DNA of 64,000 nt from Amphiduros pacificus. Its lineage: Eukaryota; Annelida; Polychaeta; Phyllodocida; Hesionidae. Under the pieces are notes generated by a model. The model was not told the DNA's origin. It was given only the letters and a program-made list of their open reading frames with translations, and did no database searches. Positions 12,755 to 23,700 of the stretch are shown piece after piece. The DNA lies in the NCBI GenBank assembly GCA_949316495.1, contig OX439001.1, positions 34,184,388 to 34,248,387 on the forward strand, in the 5' to 3' direction. The stretch's first letter is position 1, and every line of letters begins with the position of its first letter. The translations under genes were made by a program, and so were the position numbers.

Positions 12755-13112
12755 TGTGAATCCCTTCCTCTCTATTGTCAGCAATGAGAAAGAACTGCAC
12801 GGATAAGCTAAAACAATTTTAGTACTGGAATTTTAAGTATTTTTGTATACAATGGCAATTCCTCATCATTATTCCATTAATACAAAAGATATATCTTTTG
12901 CATAAGATACTCGGACAAACAGCCAAGTGAAATTGAATAGGGAAATCATTAAGGACAATAAATTCAAAGGACAATACAATGATTACATAAATTACTTTGT
13001 GTTTGCTATCTTTTCAAGAGATGTCAAGCCTCTTAATTTTAATCTATGAACTGATAATATTAAAATCTATCAGGTTAAGTGATGAACAACTGAAAAATGT
13101 AACCAGAAAGTC

Positions 13113-13160
13113 TTTGCTAGAGAGAGAGAGAGAGTGAGAGAGAGACAGACAGACAGACCA
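13113..13160. repeat. (GA)n / (CAGA)n microsatellite
   Basis: A GAGAGA run followed by about four CAGA units, just outside the relic transporter. Confidence 0.8.
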
Positions 13161-13964
13161 CATAATATAATTGCAATTGACAATTGACCTTCAGGAATCA
13201 ATGGTAACAGAGAGGCATGAAACCTGCCTCATCAGCTGCATGAACAAGTAAATTCTGCAGCAATACATTCCTTTATTTGCATTAAAGCACATAGTCCTTA
13301 ATATAATAAATGCTCAGAATATTCATGATTTGTTATAGGTATAAGCCGAACAGTTTTGATTTGTATCTTACCTATTCCTGGTAGAGCATTTTTGAAATAA
13401 AAATTGGCACAAAGATGAACCAGAGAGGAGGTCACCCAGCATGAATATAGCTGCATATAGGGATTCTTTTTGAGGATCATTAATGATTGGTGCCACGACC
13501 AGGAACTGTGGGACACATCTAATGATCATACGTGAGAACGCCGAATACATTGACATTTCATGAACGATATCATAGACAATATAGATGACGCATAAAAGTG
13601 ACAATACGCATGCTCATCAGTCATATCACACCCTAGATGACTACTGATGCAAGGAGGATCAAACACCAATCGGGGATAAGCAGAATAGGTCAACTACATT
13701 ATGGATCCAGAGGTGTGCCTACTTAATGGACCAAAACTGATTCTTGGCGCACAGTCTAAGATAATGCCAACCGGCATTATCTTAGACTTGGCCACCGGTC
13801 TATGAGAGTTCCTAGCAGTATCCCACTTACGGGTAACTCACTCATGTCATGCCTAGTCTAATCTGCTTTATGTATATTTGTTGTACACCCCAATAAAAGT
13901 GACCATTGTACACTGCATATATCTGACTCTGCAGTGATTCTTGCACTCCCACATAGGCATGTTA

Positions 13965-14531
13965 TGCCTCAGTCACATTTGCGCCGATTTCAGTAAAGAT
14001 GCCCGGCCGATGGGTATTTTTTACAAAATCGGCAGGCAGTTCAGATTGCCGTGCAGGCACCGGGAGATCATCGGCCACAATTGGGCATCTTTAAGACGTC
14101 GGGCGGGTCATCGGGAACTTTTATCTGGAACAAAAAAGTTGCCGGCGTTTCCCCGATGTCTTATCAGCAAATATCATCTTAAAGTAAACGGCAGGGTCCC
14201 GGCAGTGTCCCGCAGGGACATCGGTAGATTATCTTAGGGCTGCCGGTGGCATCGTGTGGTGAAAATAGGATTAAATATTTTTTTAAAGCCTACCCAGACG
14301 TCTCAAAGACATCCTGCAGACGTCTGTGTCATGAAACAGACTTCGTAAAGATATCCTACAGACGTCTGTGCTATTCAGTTTTGCACATGCCGTGCGGTGC
14401 CCTTTAATAATGTGACCACAGCTACGGCATCTCTCAGATTGTTGGTGATAAACTCCCCGGCGCCCGGCAGATTGTGAAGTCGGCCGATTCTAACTTCCCC
14501 GCCGGCGCCCGGTGCAAATGTGACTGAGGCA
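13965..14531. mobile_element. PIF/Harbinger-like MITE, GC-rich
   Basis: Terminal inverted repeats TGCCTCAGTCACATTTGC and its complement bound a 567-bp GC-rich segment, flanked on both sides by TTA (13962-13964 and 14532-14534). A 3-bp TTA/TAA duplication is the mark of PIF/Harbinger elements. The interior holds secondary inverted motifs (CGGCCGA, GCCGGC, AGACGTCTG) but no transposase. Confidence 0.75.
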
Positions 14532-14582
14532 TTAGGCAGCTAGTTAGGCCCGACCTCATAGCAAGCGAGTATCCCCATCTTA

Positions 14583-14663
14583 TGCCTCAGTCACATTTGC
14601 ACCGGGCGCCGGCCGGGACGTAAGAATCGGCCGACTTCACAGTCTGCAAATGTGACTGAGGCA
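14583..14663. mobile_element. Short Harbinger-like MITE copy beside part of a further copy
   Basis: The same termini (TGCCTCAG ... CTGAGGCA) again with TTA on both sides (14580-14582, 14664-14666), only 81 bp inside. The sequence that follows to about 14790 is a reverse-oriented copy of the left part of the 13965 element (GATGCCCAATTGTGGCCGAT to CGCAAATGTGACA), so several copies are nested or deleted here. Confidence 0.65.
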
Positions 14664-15649
14664 TTAAAGATGCCCAATTGTGGCCGATGATCTCCCGGTG
14701 CCCGCACGGCAATCTGAACTGCCGGCCGATTTGGTAAAAAAAACCACATCGGCCGTGCATCTTTACTGAAATCGGCGCAAATGTGACAGAAAAATTAATG
14801 AGAAATTAGTCATATATCCCCAAGTCCCCATAGATAGCCAAACTAGCTAACAGTACATCGTGAAAAGGCCAACAATGATTGGTACAATTATAGGAACCAT
14901 CAACAAATGAGAAGTATCAAATATACCTTTTTCATTTTTCATATTTGATATACATTTTGATACTAAAAAGATAAAAATGCAAATAAATTTCTTCAAATAG
15001 TGAACTTTAGATATAGGTATTAAAAGTTATATAATACTAAACATCAACCATCCACCAATTGATTGTTGATACCAAAGATATGATAGTTTACTTTTTACTT
15101 TTTGTTCCTGGTTTCTAAATGATTCGACCAGTGTCACATATATACCGCATCGTTAAGACTACCGATGTGAGAGGGGTAATATATACAGATATCAGTATAC
15201 TTACTCACAGTGAGGACTATCAATGGTAGAAGGGTCTATAATATAAATACAAATTCATAATTATATAAATAAGTTAACTTATCAATGTGCCATTTTCCCC
15301 TGTGGGTGCAGGGATTAAAAAATAGCCACACTGCCCTCCAGCATGTTATAAAGGCGACTAAAGGGGCATCCTGTTTGTTGTGGGATGTGACCTGTGACGG
15401 GAGGATATGGAATCCTGACAGGTTGGGCACTGGACTGGTATAGCAGTAATATCAATCCAGTTGCAACACACATATTTACCAGATGAACAGATCAGATTAG
15501 GTCTGATTTAAGCAACTTACAGTAACTGTACTTCTCCTTTTATTTATTCCAATCATTGATAATTTTGGTCAATTTGCAAAGTTTAGATTTCATAAAATGA
15601 TTATTGCAAATTATTATTGTAAAGAGCAAAAGATTGGGTCAGGCAAGGG

Positions 15650-15967
15650 TTTGTTTGTTTGTTTGTTTGCTTGGGGTTTTACATCACTTTCAACATTATT
15701 TCAGCCATTTCATGATGAGACCTACTTGTAGCAGATATAGTGCTGCCTCACTGAATTGTCATGTCGCAGGTCCTTGACATGACAATCCACCCAGTCACAG
15801 ATTTACAAGGACAATGGGTTAAAACGGACCTCAGCTCATATGGGAAATTGTATCATGAGTTCAATCTCGCCACGGCCGGGGTTCGAACCCACGACCTTTG
15901 GATCACCACAGAGAAACTGGTGGTAATAAGCTGGCGCTCTAACCAACTGCGTCACGGGCCGTGGCCC
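15650..15967 (-). repeat. tRNA-derived SINE, copy 1
   Basis: Read on minus, the head resembles a tRNA: CGCAGTTGGTTAGAGCGCC (A box) and GGTTCGAACCC (B box), followed by a conserved body and a tail of (CAAA)n. A 12-bp duplication GTCAGGCAAGGG flanks it exactly (15638-15649 and 15968-15979), proof of insertion by target-primed reverse transcription. Confidence 0.88.
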
Positions 15968-16329
15968 GTCAGGCAAGGGATTAAGATGATATCCGAAAGG
16001 GTGGAGTCTTAATCTGAGAGTACATGGCGCTTGATGTCCTCGTGGCATCAGGGCTTGGAGTTACTGCCCCAGAAAGACATCCTCTTGTTGGCTCTGTGGT
16101 GGGTAGGGAGCCTAATTATAACTGACCCACAATAGCAGGAAGCACTGACTCCAGACATACCCTGGCAAAAATGCTGGGTAGCAAAGAATGTAAAAAAGAC
16201 AGAAGACCATCTCTTAATTATAGTGGACAGGAAGAGCCATGCAGATAATCTTTGAAGATGCCGAATTTTAACCATCGTTCCTGTTCTTAGAATAATACAC
16301 AGAACACTCAATATTAAGAAAGGAGTGTT

Positions 16330-18460
16330 GTGATTAGTTACAATTTCTGAGGACGAAATAACAGATGAATTAAGTAATTAAGATGTGGTGGCATGCAAGA
16401 CAATTTTCATTAAGAAAGATGGAGTCAGAGTGCCCATTAACGCTCTTATCCTAATGTTAGGGGCAGCGCAGATACCAACTTCAAGTTGGTATCAAGTTGG
16501 ATACTTAAACATACGTTGATGTTTATATTCCAAAAACTTTACACAGGTATGAACATGGTTCATTTCGATGCAAAGGAAATTTGGCATGTCCCAAATGTAC
16601 TTCTCAACATAATGGTGAAGATTGCAGTTCTCAAATTCTTAAATGTGTCCATTGTGTCCATGTACAAGAGAAGGAAATTCAGCGAATTCGTCACACTGAA
16701 ATATATCTTTTTTGGAAGAACGCAAACATTTAGGAAAAACTAACACCACAAAGATGCTGGGACCATAAAACCAAAACAAAGTTTTCAATTCAGAGAGACA
16801 TTATTTGGCCAATTGTCAATGGCCAAAGAATTATTCCTTTTTTGTAAATAAAACAAAACAGACTGCAACATCAACTCAGACTCTTGCATCCACTGAACCT
16901 GCAATAACCTGACAAACAATAGCACATGTCAAATCTACTTCACAAACCTCTCCCACGTCAATCAGTAACAAAGGTGTGAATAGTAATCACATGTGGAAAA
17001 ATAGATCAGTTGATAAATCTGACAAAAGAGAAACCAAAGATCAAAGTAAAATAAATGGAACCAAATCATGAAGAAGGATGGACACTACAAATGATCCTCC
17101 AGATATTCAATTCACTCTTGTGCATTCAAAAAATAATTGTATGATTTATAAATGATTTTTTAATCATATATTTATTCCCATTATTTTTTATATGGCTATC
17201 AGCAATATCATATATTGGAATTGTAGAGGATTTGAAGCAAACAGGCTGGAACTGGGGTTAAAAATAATTCAACAACATTTAAGGGATATATACCTTTTAA
17301 CAAAGTTGGTTCAACAGATGCAATGGACTGAGTACATGGTGGAGTCTTTATTTTTATAAATTCTGTATTCTCCAAAGCAAAGTTCCATTATATACAAATT
17401 TACAAGCTTCTACAGTCAGAGTAACTCTTCACAATACTTTAAAAATAGTTTTAATATATATAATACCAAGTGAACCAATCAATATCACAGATTTAAATAA
17501 CTTAATAACCCAGTTGCCACAACCATATATTTTAGTTGGTGACTTTAATGCTCACAACTATCTTTAATACCAAAGGACATATAATAGAATATATTTTAAA
17601 TAACTGTTAGTTTGTGCCTTTGGAATGACAATTCTCTGCCCTATTTACACCCTGCTACAGGTACTTTAGCATCAATAAATCTCCCCATGTGTACCCCAAA
17701 TTAATTTTTCGACTATTCCTGAGATGTAGAAGATCAGTGGGGTAGTGACCATTACCCCATTATTTTAAATAACCATTTTCCTCCACCAGACAAGCAAATC
17801 CCTAAGCAGAATTTCACAAAGCTGATTGGGCAAAAATTCAAACATCCTATTTTACACAGATAACTCCAGAAATTTTAAAGATGAGGTTGATTCATTGTTT
17901 GATATTGCCGAAGGGTGTCGAGGAACGGAAAAACGTGCACAAAAAAATGAAATGACAAATAACTCCATATAATCTGCACCAATTCTGAATCGAACAAGCA
18001 AAAAGCCTGTATAATAAAGGTAGCAAAAGAAAGGTTGGAACGATTATGTTTCCAAATTAAATTATAAGTACACCAATTAAAAAATGCTGGGATATGGTCT
18101 GCAAAATTTCTAGGAAGGGAGATGGAGTAAGAATTAAACACCTTAATAAAAATAGTCAATCAATAACAAACCAACTGAAATAACTAATACTATAGGTTAA
18201 ACCATTCATAAAATTCCTCCTCTCCAAATAATTCTAAAATATTTCAAGAAATTAAGAAGAGGAGAGAGAGAAAGCATCTTGATCTTCTCTCTAATAATTA
18301 TAAACAATAAATCAAATTATTTACAATTATATCAGATTTTAAAACTCCTTTGGAAAGATCTCATGATACTGCTCCTGGACATGATTAAATTCATTATCAA
18401 ATCTTGAAACCCTCCCTGACCAGTCACTTGAATACTTTCTCGAATATTTTTATTCTAGCT
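16330..18460 (+). mobile_element. Decayed LINE (Jockey-like order: zinc-knuckle ORF1, endonuclease, RT start)
   Basis: Plus strand fragments in the expected order. Near 16400-16440 KKDGVRVPINALIL and at about 16555-16680 YEHGSFRCKGN followed by CPKCTSQHNGEDC and KCVHC, a gag-type zinc-knuckle region. At 17192 a new ATG opens MAISNIIYWNCRGFEANRLE, the start of an APE-type endonuclease; VGDFNAHN follows near 17536 and SDHYPI-like sequence near 17745. TAPGHD and IHYQILK near 18369-18410 mark the start of the reverse transcriptase, after which homology stops. Many in-frame stops and shifts are present, so it is a 3'-truncated dead copy. Clade is inferred from domain order. Confidence 0.75.
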
Positions 18461-18469
18461 TGGAGGATT

Positions 18470-19860
18470 GAGATGGAATCCAGTCAGATGTCCACCATAC
18501 GGCAACACTCAGATATTGTGGTACACTAAGTGATGATGATTTGAGATGTGAGAACAATATGAACGATATGTGAAATTGGAGACAAACATGGCAGCGAAGG
18601 ATGATTAGACCATAACACTGCAAGCTACTTTGCATATTGATCAGTGAGAGATGATCTCATCCTGGTCAGATATAAGATCACCATATTTGGCCATCTGGCT
18701 AGAGACTGAGCAGGGCCTACACAGACCTACACGAGGGAGAACCCGGACAGGCTTTTCTGATTTTTATAGAAGTGATCTCTGATTTGGGCAGAAATATTAA
18801 TCAAGGTAAGGCTAGGTTGAGTTTTGAAACATTTTGGGATTGGATGGCACAGATCAGAAATGTCCACACTTCAAGGTCATTAACGTAAACTTTATGCATG
18901 GAATAAAAATGATCTCATCCAAAGTTGTAATTTAAGCTTTCGTCCCTTTAGTTGTATATGAGAGAAAGGAGAATTTACATTACATTGGTCAAACAATTTC
19001 GACACTATCTTACCTTTCCAGATTCCCTATGTTAAAAACGTGGTAGTTGTATTCTGGCTGAATATTGCACCACATTCTGTTTAGGGCCCAAAACGTTATG
19101 TCTGTATCAAATTTGTTTATCAGTATCTTGAAATAAATCTAAGCCCTCTTGTGTATAAAACATCTATAACCACGTCTGGGAATAAGATGAGGGTCTCAGG
19201 CATTTTAAGATGTCCCTATTTTTTTCATCAAGTACCATCTTCGATGTCAACTGTCATTTGCTATTTATTTTACAAATGATTTGAGCAAACAAGTGACGCA
19301 TATTATATGATTTTTGTGTTGGATAATCTCATATACAGGATGTTTCACCGGCAATTATTTGCTGTTTTATTTTCCTTATCATAGATTAGAACTCTTTCAA
19401 ACAGATTTTAGAAGACACAAATATTTAGACAATAACGTAAAATGTTGAATTAAAAAGTGGTAAGAAGTTGTATTATGACTTGTATGGACCTTTTGAGTTT
19501 TGATGTCAGCTTTCTACAACCATTGCTGTAATTTTTACCTTTATCGATGACATAAGCCAATGTCGAAAGTATCACTGTTTTAAGGCTTATCTTTATTAAA
19601 TGCAAACTGCAGTACAGAAAACATATAATTGCATGTAAGTAAAAAAATATATTGACAACATTGCTGTACTTGAAATTACAAAAAGAGTTGAAATATTATC
19701 GAACATAACCACGACAAATCTCAATATTTTACACTGAATATTTACATTCAAATTCGAACTCCTGGTAAGATTATGACGTTACTCTTTTGATAAACCTTTC
19801 AACATTTAATGCGTGGATTTTGTTAAAAAATATTTACATTATCACTTTTTGAAGGTTCTA
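18470..19860. other. Intergenic, no recognised feature
   Basis: AT-rich sequence after the LINE fragment. I see no exon, RNA gene or clear repeat here. Confidence 0.5.
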
Positions 19861-19864
19861 TTCT

Positions 19865-20170
19865 TATGTTTACTTGGGTTGAACTGTTATGGCATGATAC
19901 ATCGGTTGAACTGTTGAGGTGTGATACATCAGTGCAATTGTTCAAGTGTGAAATATCAGTTGAACTGTTAAGGGGTGATACATCAGTTCACCTGTTGAGG
20001 TGTGATCTATCTACATCTATATCTATAAGTTTACTCGGCAAAACCAATTGGCATCCCGCCGAGAGTGCAAGATTGCACTGGGGAGGGGGGGGGGGGGGCT
20101 GGGCTTGACAACAAGTGTTACACTCTGGCAAGGACACTTTAGTTCAACTGTTGAGGTGTGATACATCAGC
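19865..20170. repeat. Minisatellite, about 31-bp unit, with a poly-G run
   Basis: Four to five imperfect units of GTTGAACTGTTGAGGTGTGA plus TACATCA at 19875-20010 and a further unit at 20142-20169, separated by unrelated sequence holding a G run (20080-20098). An open frame across it is a by-product. Confidence 0.7.
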
Positions 20171-20737
20171 AATATTTACTTTTGGATAGTAAACATACTA
20201 TCATAATACATTAAAACAAGGGAAAACAAATATTTCACCTGAGATAAAACACTGATTAAGTACTGCTTATTGGCTACATTAAGTTCTTGTTGAGTAATAT
20301 CCTACTATTAACCCAGCTCGATATAGTAGTGTTAACTATCTAGATTTTAGACACATACATTGCTATAATCTTGGCGTCTTATATATCGAACAGATTAATA
20401 GTTTCCATATTGCAATAGATGTATTTTATCTTTTTAGTTTCAAAATGATAATAAAAGAAAAGGCTCCATCCGTGTTCGTGGCAAATATGGTTATTTATCA
20501 TAATATGGAACTGTGACAGCCTGTCGGTCCTATTAATGATATATTGCGATATCGAATAAGTATTACTATCCTCTTTAGAAAGAAATAACATTTACTATAT
20601 GCTTTATAATTGACTATATTTAGTTTTGACAATTTGTGTATGTGGGCTAGTCACATGCACACCGGTGGCTGCTACACATAGTCAATCAGCCAGAGGATTC
20701 AATAACCCTGGACATCATGGTACACTGTAGATTTCTC

Positions 20738-23700
20738 TCAATCTTCATAGTTTGGAGACGCCACCTGCATAAACATCTGCATGTGTTTGGTAAACGCACC
20801 TGAAAAATAACCAAAAAGTAATGTAATGCTATAATTCAAAGGTTTTGGTCCAGTGCGTTGGATGTAAGTGATAATTAACATATTCCATAATTATCTAATG
20901 TCACATTAACAAGACATGTATTGTATAGCTGTATTATAGTTATAATATCCATTAATCCCTCATCCCAGGATATGTACATATTATCAATCAAGAATATATC
21001 AGGACAGTCCATTTTAACTGTATTAACATTTTTTCATATTTTTTTTTCAAACAGAAGGTTATACTTGGGAATAGGTGGTATCAAGAATGATATTTAATCA
21101 AAATCATATATCACAATATATTCTTATGTTTGTTAATTTTGAACCTTGTGCACATGTTTGAGTTAATTGAGATGCTCTTATAGTCAACTAATATGAAATT
21201 TTGATATGTCACAAAAATATCAAACTTCTGATGTTAATAAAAAATTCATCAGCCCTATCCCGCATTATCTTACAAAATAAAAAAATATCTCATCTTACCC
21301 ATTCCTGGGAACACTTTCTTGAAGTGGACAAATGGCACATAGAAGAGGAACCCTCCTACCATGAATATAGCAGCATAGAGGAACTCTATCTGCGGGGCAT
21401 CAATGATGGGAGCCACCACCAGATAGGCGGACACCAGGGATGTGATGATAGGAAGAACGATAGGAACCTGAAGGCGGGAAAAAAACAAGGTCTCAGATAT
21501 CGTACTATGGCACAGGATAAAAATCATCCTAACTCTGTTGTTAAACGGTAAACAATCGCAGTGACACATGTTAAATGAATAACTAATTCATTTTCATTCT
21601 ATTTTGTTGTTAGTTCCAACTTCGATTGGACCGGAGTTAATATCGATGTGATGTTTATTTCAACTCTGAATGCAGATGAAATCGACATTGTCGTCTGCTG
21701 CCACCGCGGCATCCTGATTGGCTGATACACTGCACCAACTTCAAGTGTACAGTTTTTGTCCATCCCATCTCATAATTTGTTTGATCATACGACAAATATG
21801 AACAAATCTGATTGACCGATCACATATCACTGCATGATAAACTACAATATTACAGAGATAACCATATTAGAATATCAAGTGGTTGGTTGTACCTTGTAAG
21901 GTCTTGGAGCGTCTTTCATTGTGAATCTCAACACAACGACGGCGGCAACAGTCATCCCATAGAACATCCACACAGCAAAACTGAAGAAGTCTATGAGGCC
22001 TGCGATATTTCCAGGAATGCACATAATGATTGCAATGATGGACTGAAAATACACAAACAAAAATATACTGATTTTTTTCAGAAGAAAATGTCTTCCCTTC
22101 GATCGAATAAACTAAAATTGTGGTAAAAGAGATTATATAACTACGCATTATGTGGAGAAACTATTGAAGAGATCAAGACTGATCATGACTATTGAACGGA
22201 ATTTCTGGAGAATATTCTACAGTGACCGGCAGTTTGATCCGGACATTTTCATGTTTTTCACTCCCGATTCTCACAAAACCTTTCATAACTGAATAAAAAC
22301 TGCTCAAATCAATAAAAGATCGTTTACTTTAAAGGCATGTGAAGTAAAAATGATACCCGTTCAATATTTACATAACTAGCAGGAAATTCACGCATTCAGT
22401 AAACCTGCACATTGTCCGAGTCCACATTGAATTATATGGTGATGTTGGTCACGTCACCACTTCTGACGTCATTTGACAGTGATGCGATCATTCGTGCCGT
22501 GAAAACAAATAAACACTTTGGACGTTTTGAAAGGCACAGGATTTACAAGATGACGCGTGAGGCACAATATTCAGCTCAATTGCAATTAGTTCAGCACATT
22601 TTACTCGATATTTGACCGAGTTAAAAATGTCCGAGTTTCAACTGCCGGTTTCGGACAGTTGCCGGTCACTGTATAACTTGGGGCCATTATTTAATAGACC
22701 ATTGCTCACCGAGAGAATTAATGAAGGAATTGGTGTGTATCTTTTGACATGGATCATAGAAAGAAGTTCCACCATGTGACCCTCACGGGCAGCAACATAT
22801 GTCAGTCTGCAACATTAAGATATATCATACGTCTGCTATAATAGTCATATTGAGGTTAATAACGTAATCATTATGGTCATAACGCAGTGAAACATTATGA
22901 CCATCTTGTACCACTTATTATCTGTCTAGCCAGCTACTTTTCTACAAACCATACACACAAACAGGGACATATAAACACGTTTTAAATGTTTCTGCCACGC
23001 ATTGGTTGCAGTAAAAATATACCTCTTTAATGTGATGAACGCTAAGGGTTGTTATTAAGCGCTCAGAGCTGATCTAATTTGAAGTATGGGGTGTCTTAAA
23101 ACGTTATTTATTATTATCATGGTAAATGAATAAGATTACGCTTAACCTTGGAGGAATTATGACTGGAGTGCATAGTTCCTCCAAGGCTTCACTATGAGTT
23201 TCAGAAATCTCACCTGCCACCAGAGAACAGAGAACCATTAGCAGCACCGAATGTAGATAAAGCCACAAAAATAGGCATGATCCAACTTACATCACCGATC
23301 ACTGCATCTGCCCACGTCTATAATGCAAATATTATAAGCATTTTCATGAGTGAAATTACACTTACTCACATTTGGTTCAAATATCAATCATGTACCCTTA
23401 TCCAAATGTGATTAGAAACTCAGCAAAATACCTTAATCTTTAAGCATGTTTTGGTGTTTAGGTTGTATTGTTCATGTTAAAAAATGTTAAAATAATGCTG
23501 GGATGGAATGAAAGTTTCTAAACATCTTTTGGTGTTTAAATTCTGTTGTTTCTGACTATAAGCGTTTAGAATAATGTTTAGATGTAATGAGAGTGTGTTT
23601 ATTTGGTATCTGGAAATAAACCCTTACTATGGCAACAGCTGGAGAATCAAGAAGTTCAGGGACCGACATGACAGTGAAGTATGATATATTGACCAGAATG

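Larger units (their letters stand above)
13191..15240 (-). pseudogene. Relic SLC7 light-chain copy (three exon remnants)
   Basis: Three pieces in the correct order and strand lie between copies A and B. At about 13372-13530 is an exon 11 remnant reading [11 protein letters not shown] and then LYAAIFMLGD, followed in another frame by FKNALPGIG and a donor (GTAAG); its 5' third is unrecognisable and at least one frameshift is present. At 13191-13254 an acceptor CTGCAG precedes a last-exon remnant with MQLMRQVS, matching MQMFMQVAS of copy B but out of phase with the acceptor. At 15209-15240 the 3' end of an exon 9 with its donor aligns base by base to the matching exon of copy A. I found no other exons. 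It is a dead sixth member of the array, split by Harbinger-like elements. Confidence 0.7.

Noticed and set aside
15880-15967. tRNA gene on minus strand
   Set aside because: A and B boxes are present, but the same sequence recurs as the head of a SINE with target duplications, and a proper acceptor stem was not found.
20080-20098. G-quadruplex-forming promoter element
   Set aside because: A single long G run beside a minisatellite and far from any gene start.
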